Shown here piece after piece: positions 14,825 to 24,021 of a stretch of 64,000 bases of DNA (within the stretch, counting starts at the first letter, position 1; every line of letters starts with the position of its first letter). The stretch covers positions 1-64,000 of the forward strand of contig CAMFGZ010000018.1 of NCBI GenBank assembly GCA_945952105.1, read 5' to 3'. The translations under genes were made by a program, and so were the position numbers. The DNA is from an uncultured Rhodospirillaceae bacterium (GTDB taxonomy: Bacteria; Pseudomonadota; Alphaproteobacteria; Reyranellales; Reyranellaceae). The notes under the pieces are model-generated. The model was not told the DNA's origin and did not search any database. It saw nothing but the letters and a program-made list of their open reading frames with translations.

Positions 14825-17244
14825 TGGCGGGCTTCGTGCCCCTGGTCGGCGAATGGCGGCTGGCCTGCACCGCGCCGGGCGAAGCGTCCCGTCCCGATGA
14901 TCTTTCGAGCGCCCTGGAGTGGATCGGCGCTCCCGTGCCGGGCACGGCCGCGCAGGCACTGCGCGAGGCCGGCCGCTGGACCGCCGAGGATCCGGCGCCG
15001 CTTCACGACAAGGATATCTGGTATCGCACGCATTTCATCGGAGACGGGCGGCGCTCGCTGCGTTTCAGCGGACTGGCGACCCTGGCCGAGGTCTGGCTGA
15101 ACGGTCGGTCCATCCTCATTTCCGAGAATATGTTCCTTGCACACGAGGTCGAGGCCGATCTCGACGGCGACAACGAACTCGTCATCGTCTTCCGCTCTCT
15201 CGACGCGAACCTGGCGCGGCGCAGGGGCAGGGCGCGCTGGCGTACAGCGCTGGTCGAGAACAACGCCTTGAGGCATGTGCGCACGACCTTGCTGGGCCAT
15301 ATGACCGGCTGGCAGCCGCCAGTTCACGCCGTCGGGCCTTGGCGCCCGATCGAAATCCGGGAAGCGGTCGGACCGCTGCGTGTGACGGCTGTCGACATCC
15401 GCGCGACGCTCGATGGCGCCGATGGCCTGGCCGAAGTCGCACTCGACATCGACAGTCGTGACGCACGGCCGGAGGCGTGGCTGGAAATTGGCGGCGTTGT
15501 GGCGCCGCTACACTGGACCGAGACGGGCGGGCTGGAAGGCAGGCTACGCCTGACCGACGTCGAGAAGTGGTGGCCTCACACGCACGGCAAACCATTCCTC
15601 TACCGGGCTCGTGCCCTGTTGGGAGGGATTGAGTTCGATCTGGGCCGGGTCGGATTCCGCTCGGTCGTGATCGATCGTGGCAGCGACGGAGAAGGCTTCG
15701 GGTTTCGCATCAACGGCCAGCCGGTCTTTGCTCGGGGTGCCTGCTGGAGTGCGGCGGACCTCGTCACCCTGGCCGCCGACCGCGAAGCACTTCTGCCGTG
15801 GCTGCGACAGGCGCGCGACGCGCACATGAACATGATCCGCGTCGGCGGAACCATGACCTATGAGAGCGACGACTTCTTCGCGCTGTGTGACGAGCTCGGC
15901 ATCCTCGTCTGGCACGACTTCATGTTCGCCAACATGGATTATCCGGTCGGTGATCCGGCGTTCCGCGCAAGCGTCGAGCAGGAAGCACGTCAGTTCGTGT
16001 CGCGCGCGCGGGCTCATCCTTCGCTCGCCCTTCTGTGCGGTGGCAGCGAGATCGCCCAGCAGGCCGCGATGCTGGGTCTGCCTCGCGACCTCTGGAGCAG
16101 TCCGCTCTACGACGAGATCCTCCCGCGGGTCGCGCACTCGATCTGCCCGGACGTTCCCTACGTGGCGCAATCGCCGGAGGGCGGCGACTTGCCCTTCCAG
16201 ACCGACGCCGGTGTCTCGCACTACTACGGAGTGGGCGCCTATCGACGGCCTCTCGAGGATGCGCGCCGCGCCGGCGTGCGGTTCGCCGCGGAATGCCTGG
16301 CGTTCGCCAACGTGCCGGCCGGTCCCGCAACGGCGTCCCATATGGTCCCGCGGGATCGTGGCGCCGACTGGGATTTCGCGGTTGTGCGAGACCACTATCT
16401 TGGCCTGCTCCACGGCGTCGATGTGGCGCTGCTACGGACCGAAGACCCTGCGCATTACGAGCGACTGTCGCGCGCCGTATCCAGCGACGTGATGGAAGAC
16501 GTGATCGGGGAATGGCGTCGGCCGGCGTCTTCCTGCAAGGGGGCGCTGATATGGATGCTCAAGGATCTCTGCCCTGGGGTCGGGTGGGGCGTGATCGATT
16601 CCGGCGGTGATCCAAAACTGGCCTGGTACGGCCTGCGCCGCGCGTTCAGGCCGGTGCAGGTCGCGTTGACCGACGAGGGCCTGAACGGTCTGGGCGTGCA
16701 TGTGATCAACGACATGCCGGCGCCGCTGCGTGCCAGGCTCTCGCTGCTTTGCCTGCGGGCCGGCGACGTGGTGGTGATGCGGCGGGAGTGCGAGGTCGAA
16801 CTGCCGCCCCATGGCGCACGCACGCTGAGTTCGGCGGAGATCATCGGATCGTTCTTCGACGTCACCTACGCCTACCGGTTCGGAGCGCCGTCGCTCGACG
16901 TCGCAATCGTGACCCTTTCGGACGCCGTCACCGGGGCGAGGCTCGCGGAAGCCGTGCACTATCCGGTGGGGCGCGCCGCGCTCGAACACGATCCGGGCCT
17001 CTCGCCGAAACTGGAGCGGGACGGGGCAGGATGGTGCGTTACGATCGACGCGGCGAAATTCGCGCCCTGCATCCAGATCGAGGCGCCGGGCTACCGCGGT
17101 AGCGACCAGGGCTTCTTCCTTCTCCCGGGCGAGCGTCGACGCGTGATGTTGGTGCCGACCGGCGAGGGAGGCGAACCGCCGGCTGGCGAGGTCGTGTCGG
17201 TCATGCCCAAGCGCGACAGGAGCGTGAGCCTCCGCTTCGGTTAG
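14824..17244 (+). CDS. GH2 (beta-mannosidase-like) glycosidase-fold protein, cytoplasmic
   Basis: 806 residues. Order: a jelly-roll sugar-binding domain (GEWRLACTAPG...IWYRTHF...AEVWLNGRSIL), an Ig-like domain, a TIM barrel from about residue 290 (GFRINGQPVFARGACWSAAD), and beta domains at the end. The acid/base site reads LCGGSE with E409; most GH2 enzymes have Asn before the Glu and here it is Ser. The nucleophile is E490 in FAAECLAF. There is no signal peptide, so it should act in the cytoplasm, which is unusual for a polymer-degrading enzyme and suits trimming or making a small glycoside. The ATG at 14824 overlaps the DUF1839 stop; it is the last gene of the carrier-protein operon. Confidence 0.85.
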   Translation: MAGFVPLVGEWRLACTAPGEASRPDDLSSALEWIGAPVPGTAAQALREAGRWTAEDPAPLHDKDIWYRTHFIGDGRRSLRFSGLATLAEVWLNGRSILISENMFLAHEVEADLDGDNELVIVFRSLDANLARRRGRARWRTALVENNALRHVRTTLLGHMTGWQPPVHAVGPWRPIEIREAVGPLRVTAVDIRATLDGADGLAEVALDIDSRDARPEAWLEIGGVVAPLHWTETGGLEGRLRLTDVEKWWPHTHGKPFLYRARALLGGIEFDLGRVGFRSVVIDRGSDGEGFGFRINGQPVFARGACWSAADLVTLAADREALLPWLRQARDAHMNMIRVGGTMTYESDDFFALCDELGILVWHDFMFANMDYPVGDPAFRASVEQEARQFVSRARAHPSLALLCGGSEIAQQAAMLGLPRDLWSSPLYDEILPRVAHSICPDVPYVAQSPEGGDLPFQTDAGVSHYYGVGAYRRPLEDARRAGVRFAAECLAFANVPAGPATASHMVPRDRGADWDFAVVRDHYLGLLHGVDVALLRTEDPAHYERLSRAVSSDVMEDVIGEWRRPASSCKGALIWMLKDLCPGVGWGVIDSGGDPKLAWYGLRRAFRPVQVALTDEGLNGLGVHVINDMPAPLRARLSLLCLRAGDVVVMRRECEVELPPHGARTLSSAEIIGSFFDVTYAYRFGAPSLDVAIVTLSDAVTGARLAEAVHYPVGRAALEHDPGLSPKLERDGAGWCVTIDAAKFAPCIQIEAPGYRGSDQGFFLLPGERRRVMLVPTGEGGEPPAGEVVSVMPKRDRSVSLRFG

Positions 17245-18434
17245 CGGACGGCGCCAGACGTCCGCATTTTCTCGATCTCGGCGTCGCTGTAGCCGGCGCC
17301 GGCAAGGATCGAGTTCGTATGCTCGCCGAGGGTCGGTGCATGGGTCTCGACTGCCCGTTCTCCGCCGGAGAATTTGTTGGCCCGCTTTGAGCGTCGAATG
17401 CGTCCCTCGCTGGGATGATCCTCCGGCTGGAAGAAGCCCACATCGCCAAGATGCGGATCGGTCAGCAGGTCGTCGATCGTGTTGTAGCGCGCCGCCGGCA
17501 CGTCGGCCTTGTCGAATATCTCCAGCCACTCCTCGGTGGTCTTCTTCGCGAGGCCTTCCTTGCGGACGATGAAGTATTCGGCGGCGTTCTTCGTGCGCGA
17601 GGCGGCGCTGTCGAAACGCGGATCGGTCTTGAGTTCCGGCCGGCCGATCGCGTCGAAGAAGGCGAAGGCCTGGTGATTGGTGTTGGGACCAACCGTGATA
17701 TAGCCGTCCCTGGTCGGCAGCGGGCGGTAGTCGGGGCTTAGCAGACGGTTGTCGCCCGTCGGTCCGACGGGCGGGTCGAAGGTCGCGGCTCCGAGATGCT
17801 CGCTCGACACGAAGGAGGCCATGTTCTCCAGCATCGGCACGTCGATCGCCTCGCCCTGGCCGGTCTTCTCGCGCCTGTAGAGGGCGAAGCCGATGCACTG
17901 GGCGGCGATGAGGCCGGTCGTATGGTCGCTCATCACCATCGGCACGAAGCGCGGCTCGCCGGTGGCACGTTCCAGCGTGCCGGCGACGCCTGAAAGGCTC
18001 TGCACGATGGGATCGTATGCGGGCCGGTTGTAGTACCGGCCGCCGCGCCCGAAGGCGAGGATCGAGCAGTGGATCAGCCTCGAGTTCTTCCTCGACAGGC
18101 TCTCGAAGTCGAGGCCGGCACGGTGCAGGGCCTCGGGCCGCACGTTGCTCACGAACACGTCGGCCTTTTCGATCAGGCGATGGAGCGCGGCGAGCCCGTC
18201 CGGCTTCTTGATGTCGAGAACGATCGACCGCTTGTTGCGGTTGAAGTTGATGAACTTGCCCGACATGCCGGGATTGCGACTGCCCTGCGCCATGGTGCGC
18301 AGGAGATCGCCGCCCGGCGCCTCGACCTTGATGACCTCGGCGCCGTAGTCGGCCAGCGTGCGCGTGCAGATCGGCCCGACGACCACCGTCGTCAGGTCGA
18401 CGACCTTCACGCCCGAGAGGGGGCCGCCGCTCAC
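17241..18434 (-). CDS. CaiB/BaiF-family (class III) CoA transferase
   Basis: 397 residues. Class III CoA transferases move CoA between carboxylic acids through an enzyme-aspartyl anhydride. Marks are the start GPLSGVKVVDLTTVVVGP, YGAEVIKVEAPGGDLLR, the NRNKRSIVLDIKKPDG segment, and MVMSDHTTGL, which holds the likely catalytic Asp. GTG at 18434 is chosen: GGAG lies eight bases upstream and the codon overlaps the stop of the upstream dehydratase gene (GTGA), so the pair is coupled. The pairing with a hotdog dehydratase suggests activation and hydration of an unsaturated acid. Its 3' end overlaps the stop of the GH2 gene on the other strand by four bases. Confidence 0.9.
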   Translation of the reverse strand: MSGGPLSGVKVVDLTTVVVGPICTRTLADYGAEVIKVEAPGGDLLRTMAQGSRNPGMSGKFINFNRNKRSIVLDIKKPDGLAALHRLIEKADVFVSNVRPEALHRAGLDFESLSRKNSRLIHCSILAFGRGGRYYNRPAYDPIVQSLSGVAGTLERATGEPRFVPMVMSDHTTGLIAAQCIGFALYRREKTGQGEAIDVPMLENMASFVSSEHLGAATFDPPVGPTGDNRLLSPDYRPLPTRDGYITVGPNTNHQAFAFFDAIGRPELKTDPRFDSAASRTKNAAEYFIVRKEGLAKKTTEEWLEIFDKADVPAARYNTIDDLLTDPHLGDVGFFQPEDHPSEGRIRRSKRANKFSGGERAVETHAPTLGEHTNSILAGAGYSDAEIEKMRTSGAVR

Positions 18435-19297
18435 GCCGCGAACTCCAGGTCCATCTCCCCGCACAGCACGCCGTTCTTGTCGGCGGCCCACAGCTTCAGC
18501 TTGCCGTCCTTCTGGGATTCCCCGCGGACCTCGATCAGGTCGCCGACCCAGAGCGGATGGACGAGGCGGGCGCTGTAGCCCTTCAGCTCCCCCTTTGCGT
18601 GCTTCAGCGCCGCGTCGACCATCAGGTGCATGGAGAGGCCGCCGTTCGAGACGATCGCGGGATAGCCTTCCTCGCTGCGCGTGTAGTCGCCGTCATAGTG
18701 GATGCGATGCGCGTTCCAGGTGATGCCGCCGTAGCGGAAGTTGAGCGTGTTGGTGAGCTGTGTCGTCTCGGTCCAGGACTGGTCGGTACGGGCCTGCGTG
18801 GCCACCGTGGCGGTGGTCTTCTGGCCCGGCGGGACGGCGGGACGGTAGATCGCGTCGAACGTGTCGGAGGCGATGGTGCGGCCGCCCTGTTCGATCGTGT
18901 GGCGCATCGTCAGCACGAAGATGTCGCCCGAGCGGCCCGTCTTGGGGACGATGTTCGCCACCTCGGCCTTCTTCAGCGCAGGCTCACCGGCCTTCAGGCG
19001 GCCCATGATCTCGACCCGGCGGCCGGCCCCCATGCGGCGCGGCATCGGGATCGGCGGCAGGACGATGCCCTTGTTGGGATGGCCGTCGGGTCCCAGTTCG
19101 CCCTGGCGGACGGTCTCGGCGAAGAAGACGGTGAACCAGTGGGGAGGCAGCTCCTGGCCGCGCTCGATGGAGTCGGGATCGACGTCGAAGGTCGCGGCGA
19201 CACGGCGAACCGCCATCATGCCGATATCGTCCTCGACCGTGCGCACCCGCCCGATCCAGGGACGCAGTGTCTCCATCGCGTCGTCCATCCAGCCCAT
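18431..19297 (-). CDS. FAS1-like/MaoC-type hotdog dehydratase (mesaconyl-C4-CoA hydratase-like)
   Basis: 288 residues, about the size of a double hotdog hydratase of the HTD2 / FAS1-like dehydratase group. The N-terminal half contains LPPHWFTVFF and PPIPMPRRMGAGRRVE; the C-terminal half contains WNAHRIHYDGDYTRSEEGYP, the hotdog motif with His and Asp placed as active-site residues, and LVHPLWVGDLIEVRG. It should hydrate or dehydrate an acyl-CoA; members include mesaconyl-C4-CoA hydratase and beta-hydroxyacyl dehydratases. ATG at 19297 follows GAGGAAA; an upstream in-frame ATG overlaps the glnA terminator and is rejected. Confidence 0.85.
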   Translation of the reverse strand: MGWMDDAMETLRPWIGRVRTVEDDIGMMAVRRVAATFDVDPDSIERGQELPPHWFTVFFAETVRQGELGPDGHPNKGIVLPPIPMPRRMGAGRRVEIMGRLKAGEPALKKAEVANIVPKTGRSGDIFVLTMRHTIEQGGRTIASDTFDAIYRPAVPPGQKTTATVATQARTDQSWTETTQLTNTLNFRYGGITWNAHRIHYDGDYTRSEEGYPAIVSNGGLSMHLMVDAALKHAKGELKGYSARLVHPLWVGDLIEVRGESQKDGKLKLWAADKNGVLCGEMDLEFAA

Positions 19298-19342
19298 GTC
19301 CGTTTCCTCAGAAGTGTTGCGGCGCGCATCCTCCAACAAAAG

Positions 19343-19366
19343 AAGGGCCCGCAAAAGCGGGCCCTT
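19343..19366 (-). terminator. Terminator of glnBA
   Basis: Perfect 10-bp stem AAGGGCCCGC/GCGGGCCCTT with a four-base loop; on the minus strand it is followed by CTTTTGTT. It lies 25 bases past the glnA stop. Confidence 0.85.
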
Positions 19367-19391
19367 CCATGATCCGAAAGATCGGAAAGGA

Positions 19392-20798
19392 TCAGATCGA
19401 GTAGTACATCTTGTACTCGATCGGGGCCGGCTGGTGTTCCCAGTTGTAGACCTCTTCCCACTTGAGCTCCATGTAGGCGTCGATCTGGTCGTCGGTGAAC
19501 ACGCCGCCCTGGGTGAGGAACGAGCGGTCGGCGTCGAGGGCGTTGAGGGCCTCGCGCAGCGAGCCGGCGACGGTCGGAACCTTGGAGAGTTCTTCCGGCG
19601 GCAGGTCGTACAGGTTCTTGTCCATCGGGTCGCCCGGATGGATCTTGTTCTTGATGCCGTCGAGGCCGGCCATCAGCATCGCCGCGAAGGCGAGGTACGG
19701 GTTGGCCGACGGATCCGGGAAGCGGACCTCGACGCGCTTGCCCTTGGGCGAGGACGCGTAGGGGATGCGGCACGAGGCCGAGCGGTTGCGCGACGAGTAG
19801 GCGAGCAGCACCGGCGCCTCGAAGCCCGGGATGACGCGCTTGTAGGAGTTGGTGCTCGCGTTGGTGAAGGCGTTCAGCGCCTTGGCGTGCTTGATGATGC
19901 CGCCGATGTAGTACAGCGCCGTCTCCGACAGGTCGGCATAGCCCGAACCGGCGAACAGCGGCTTGCCGTCCTTCCAGATCGACTGGTGGGTGTGCATGCC
20001 CGAGCCGTTGTCGCCGTACAGCGGCTTCGGCATGAAGGTCAGCGACTTGCCGTAGCTGTGCGCGACGTTGTGCAGCGTGTACTTGTACTTCTGGACGTTG
20101 TCGGCGGTCTTCACCAGCGTGTCGAACTTGAAGCCGAGTTCGTTCTGCGCCGGCGCCACCTCGTGATGGTGGATTTCCATGATCAGGCCCATGTCGGTGC
20201 AGACCGACATCATCTCGGCGCGCAGGTCGTTGTGCGTGTCGACCGGCTGGACCGGGAAGTAGCCGCCCTTGACGCCCGGACGATGGGCGAGGTTGCCGCC
20301 CTCGACGGCGATGCCGGTGTTCCACGGCGATTCGTTCGAGGAGATGCTGTAGAAGCTGCCCTGCATCTGAACGTCATAGCGGACGTCGTCGAACACGAAG
20401 AACTCGAGCTCGGGGCCGAACACGGCGGTGTCGCCGATGCCGGACGACTTCATGAAGGCTTCGGCGCGCTTGGCGGTCGAGCGCGGGCAGCGGGCATAAA
20501 GCTGGCCGGTCGAGGGCTCGACGACGTCGCAGTTCACGATCAGCGTGGTCTGCGCCGAGAAGGGGTCGAGCACGGCGGTGGACGGATCCGGCATCAGGAT
20601 CATGTCGGACTCGTTGATCGCCTTCCAGCCGGCGATCGAGGAGCCGTCGAACATCACGCCGTCTTCGAAGGTGCCTTCGTCGGTGGCGGACGCCATGCGG
20701 GCCGTGTGCTGCCACTTGCCGCGAGGATCGGTGAAGCGGAAGTCAACGAACTTGACGTCCTTTTCCTTGATCATCGCCAGAACCTGTTTGGCATCCAT
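19392..20798 (-). CDS. glnA: Glutamine synthetase type I
   Basis: ATP-dependent ligation of ammonium to glutamate; 468 residues, normal for bacterial GSI, which forms a dodecamer. Tyr397 in NLYDLPPEE is the adenylylation target of GlnE, so activity should be switched off under nitrogen excess. Metal and substrate segments are present: [40 protein letters not shown] and NRSASCRIP. It lies 55 bases downstream of glnB in the same direction and ends in a strong terminator. The ammonium produced by NirBD would be consumed here. Confidence 0.98.
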   Translation of the reverse strand: MDAKQVLAMIKEKDVKFVDFRFTDPRGKWQHTARMASATDEGTFEDGVMFDGSSIAGWKAINESDMILMPDPSTAVLDPFSAQTTLIVNCDVVEPSTGQLYARCPRSTAKRAEAFMKSSGIGDTAVFGPELEFFVFDDVRYDVQMQGSFYSISSNESPWNTGIAVEGGNLAHRPGVKGGYFPVQPVDTHNDLRAEMMSVCTDMGLIMEIHHHEVAPAQNELGFKFDTLVKTADNVQKYKYTLHNVAHSYGKSLTFMPKPLYGDNGSGMHTHQSIWKDGKPLFAGSGYADLSETALYYIGGIIKHAKALNAFTNASTNSYKRVIPGFEAPVLLAYSSRNRSASCRIPYASSPKGKRVEVRFPDPSANPYLAFAAMLMAGLDGIKNKIHPGDPMDKNLYDLPPEELSKVPTVAGSLREALNALDADRSFLTQGGVFTDDQIDAYMELKWEEVYNWEHQPAPIEYKMYYSI

Positions 20799-20853
20799 TG
20801 TCGGTCGTCCCTCTACTTGTGGTTTACTGCTTCAGCCCCCAAAGGCCGGGTCC

Positions 20854-21312
<459 letters not shown>

Positions 21313-21391
21313 TCACTCTGTCTGTTTAGAGGGCGGAAGCCTAATTAATACGCGGAAATGTGAACAAATAACAGGCAATAGAGAATTAGTC

Positions 21392-22555
21392 ATGAAACCC
21401 GCAAATTCGACCATGTCCGCTCTGGGGACGACGGTCTTCGAAGTCATGTCGGCGCTCGCGCGAGAGCACAAGTCGGTCAACCTCGGGCAGGGGTTTCCTG
21501 ACGACAAGGGCCCCGAGGAGGTGCGGGCGGCGGCGGCGGAGTACCTGTTGACCGGCCACAACCAGTATCCGCCCATGATGGGAATTCCGGAATTGCGCCA
21601 AGCCGTGGCCGAGCACGCCAGGCGCTTCCAGGGGCTCGATATCGACTGGCAAAGCGAGGTGCTGGTCACGTCGGGCGCCACGGAAGCCTTGGGCGACTGC
21701 CTGTTCGGCCTGATCGAGCCGGGCGACGAGGTCGTGCTCATCGAGCCGCTTTACGATTCCTATCTGCCGATGGTGCGCCGGGCAGGGGGCGTGCCGAAGC
21801 TGGTGCGGCTCGAGCCGCCGAACTGGCGGCTGCCTCGGGAAGAGCTGGCGGCCGCCTTCGGGCCGAAGACCAAGCTGATCCTGTTCAACACCCCGATGAA
21901 TCCCTGCTCGAAGGTATTCGACGAAGAGGAGCTTTCGTTCATCGCAGGGCTTTGCCTGCAGCACGACGTCTATGCGATCTGCGACGAGGTCTACGAGCAC
22001 ATCATCTTCGACGACCGCCGCCACATCTCGATGATGACGCTGCCGGGCATGCGCGACCGCACGGTGCGCATCGGCTCCGCCGGCAAGAGCTTCAGCCTGA
22101 CGGGCTGGAAGGTGGGATACATCACCGCCGCCCCGGAACTGATGAAGCCGATCGCGAAGACCCATCAGTTCATGACGTTCACCACGCCGCCCAACCTGCA
22201 ATGGGGGGCGGCGACGGGCCTGCGCCTGAATGACGGATATTTCTCGACGTTGGCGGCTGAGATGCAGCGCAAGCGCGACCGGCTGGCGACAGCCTTGGCA
22301 GAGATCGGTTTCGACGTGCTGCCGGCGCACGGTACCTATTTCGTCACCACCGATTTCAGGCCCTTGGGCTTCAACGGGACCGACGAGGATTTCTGCCGCC
22401 ACATCACCGTCGAGGCGGGGGTGACGGCCGTGCCAGTGAGCGCTTTTTATCAATCGGAAGGCGCGCCGCGCTACTTTGCCCGGTTCTGTTTTTGCAAGGA
22501 TGACAGCACGCTCGACAGCGCGATTGAGCGATTGAGGGCACATTTTTGCAGTTAA
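21392..22555 (+). CDS. Class I/II PLP-dependent aminotransferase
   Basis: 387 residues, fold type I. The Schiff-base lysine lies in SAGKSFSLTGWKVGY; NTPMNP and CDEVYEHIIFD hold the PLP contacts, and the late RFCFC segment holds the Arg that binds the substrate carboxylate. The N-terminal NLGQGFPDDKGP and NQYPPMMGIPELR segments place it near the YbdL/kynurenine aminotransferase/DapC-like group; the exact substrate (methionine, kynurenine or N-succinyl-diaminopimelate) is not clear. ATG at 21392 is chosen since the frame upstream runs over the glnB promoter; M8 is another possible start. It is divergent from glnB. Confidence 0.9.
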   Translation: MKPANSTMSALGTTVFEVMSALAREHKSVNLGQGFPDDKGPEEVRAAAAEYLLTGHNQYPPMMGIPELRQAVAEHARRFQGLDIDWQSEVLVTSGATEALGDCLFGLIEPGDEVVLIEPLYDSYLPMVRRAGGVPKLVRLEPPNWRLPREELAAAFGPKTKLILFNTPMNPCSKVFDEEELSFIAGLCLQHDVYAICDEVYEHIIFDDRRHISMMTLPGMRDRTVRIGSAGKSFSLTGWKVGYITAAPELMKPIAKTHQFMTFTTPPNLQWGAATGLRLNDGYFSTLAAEMQRKRDRLATALAEIGFDVLPAHGTYFVTTDFRPLGFNGTDEDFCRHITVEAGVTAVPVSAFYQSEGAPRYFARFCFCKDDSTLDSAIERLRAHFCS

Positions 22556-22565
22556 ACCCTAGTAT

Positions 22566-22650
22566 TTGCACTGCGCGCGGAATAAGATGCAAAAGGTAGG
22601 CTCTTGGGAAGCAAGTGCCTGATTTCGACCGGCGAGTTCTTGCAGTGCAA
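22566..22650 (+). repeat. Paired palindromic sites upstream of the TetR array
   Basis: TTGCACTGC (22566-22574) is the exact reverse complement of GCAGTGCAA (22642-22650). The second site is itself a perfect palindrome, TTGCA-G-TGCAA (22640-22650). They lie in the 160-base gap before the first TetR-like gene and look like operator sites, perhaps for one of the regulators. Confidence 0.4.
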
Positions 22651-22715
22651 TTGCTGAAATATGCCCCTGGCCGTTCCATCGGCACGTTGCAAACCAGGTC
22701 AGGCGTGCAGCCGGT

Positions 22716-23388
22716 ATGAGTCCTGTCGATGCTCCGTCTTCCGCGCCGGGCAACTCCAAGCTCGTCCGGATCGATGGGCGCCGCCTGCGCAGCGAGCGGA
22801 CCAGACAGCTCATTATCGAAGCGTACCTGGCCTTGATTCGCGAGAATAGGTCGACGCCGATGCCAACCGCACAGGAGATTGCGGTGCGTGCAGGCTACTC
22901 CGTGCGGTCCGTCTTCGAACGGTTTCCGGATCTGCACACGTTGCGCGTGGCGGCGGCCGACTACGGGCTCGGGGCTCGCCCATGCGGCCGCCCTGGCGCC
23001 GGCGCGTGACGTGGACGGCGATCGTGCCACCCGCATCCGCTCGCAGGTGGAGACACGGGCGGGCACGTGTGAGCGCGGCGTCGCCCTCTGGAGAGCACTG
23101 ACCTACAACATCGACGAGAACGATGCGCTCAACGGACGAATTCGTGTCGCACGGGAACGGACGATCGAGCGCATGAAACTGATGTACCGGCGGGAACTCT
23201 CGACCCTGCCCGAAATCGAGCAACGCAACATTCTCATTGCCCTTGAAGCGATGACCGACATCGAGAGCTGGGCGCGCATGCGCGACACCTATGGCCTTTC
23301 CTATGCCGAGAGTTGTGCGGTGTGGATCCGTGCCATCGACAGGATCCTGCCGCCGACGCCCAATGACAGCAATTCCGGAACAGACTGA
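22716..23388 (+). pseudogene. TetR-like regulator, frameshifted by a 7-bp duplication
   Basis: First of three tandem paralogues. Reading starts MSPVDAPSSAPGNSK, and the DNA-binding part is intact (DGRRLRSERTRQLIIEAY, then PTAQEIAVRAGYSVRSVFERFPD). At 22965 the sequence GGGCTCG is repeated directly, shifting the frame and giving a stop after 97 codons. Removing one copy restores a 221-residue protein whose middle (ADYGLAHAAALAPARD) lines up with the paralogue (IDYSLAQISALSPPRG), and whose end (EAMTDIESWARMRDTYGLS) is well kept. The loss is therefore recent, or a sequencing error. A truncated 97-residue HTH protein could still bind DNA but would lack the dimer/ligand domain. Confidence 0.8.
22965..22978 (+). 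repeat. 7-bp tandem duplication that breaks the first TetR gene
   Basis: GGGCTCG occurs twice in direct succession (22965-22971 and 22972-22978). The two TetR paralogues downstream have only the single-copy equivalent at this point. Confidence 0.9.
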
Positions 23389-23400
23389 CCCCCGACTGCC

Positions 23401-24021
23401 ATGCTCACTCCCAAGTCTGCCAAGATCGATGGTCGCCGCCTTCGCAGCGAGCGTACCAAGCAGCTCATCATCGAAGCCTACATCATGCTCGCCGAGGAAA
23501 TGTCGCCGCGCGTGCCGACGGCCGCGGAGATCGCCCAGCGGGCCGGGTATTCGGTCCGGTCGATCTTCGAGCGGTTTCCCGATATCCGCGCCCTGCAGGT
23601 CGCCGCGATCGATTACTCGCTGGCGCAGATTTCCGCTCTCTCGCCGCCGCGCGGCGCCGATGGCGACCGAACCACTCGGATCGTCTCGCACGTGCGGACG
23701 CGGGGAGAGACCTGCGAACGATGGCTGCCCCTGTGGCGCTCGCTGATCGTCAACCAGGGCGACTCGCCGGAGATCAAGGCGCGCATCCGGATTGCCCGCG
23801 ACCGCGTAACATCCCGCATGGAAACGATGTTCGCCCCCGAGTTCGCCTCCCTGCAGGCCGAGGAAAGGCAGCAGATGCTGATCGCCCTGGAAGCGCTGAC
23901 CGACGTGGAGAGCTGGGCGCGCATGCGCGAATTCTTCGGCCTGTCCTTTGACGAGGCGTGCCTGGTGTGGACCCAGACCATCGGTCGCCTGTTGCCGAAG
24001 AGCACATGCGGAGCGGCGTGA
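23401..24021 (+). CDS. TetR-like transcriptional regulator, second of tandem array
   Basis: 206 residues. The N-terminal helix-turn-helix covers about residues 15-60 (IDGRRLRSERTKQLIIEAY, then PTAAEIAQRAGYSVRSIFERFPDIRAL). The C-terminal part has the array's own signature: THE pattern LEALTDVESWARMREFFGLS followed by DEACLVWTQTI and RLLP. The ligand is unknown. It starts 12 bases after the broken first copy and its end overlaps the start of the third copy, so all three were probably one transcript. Confidence 0.8.
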   Translation: MLTPKSAKIDGRRLRSERTKQLIIEAYIMLAEEMSPRVPTAAEIAQRAGYSVRSIFERFPDIRALQVAAIDYSLAQISALSPPRGADGDRTTRIVSHVRTRGETCERWLPLWRSLIVNQGDSPEIKARIRIARDRVTSRMETMFAPEFASLQAEERQQMLIALEALTDVESWARMREFFGLSFDEACLVWTQTIGRLLPKSTCGAA

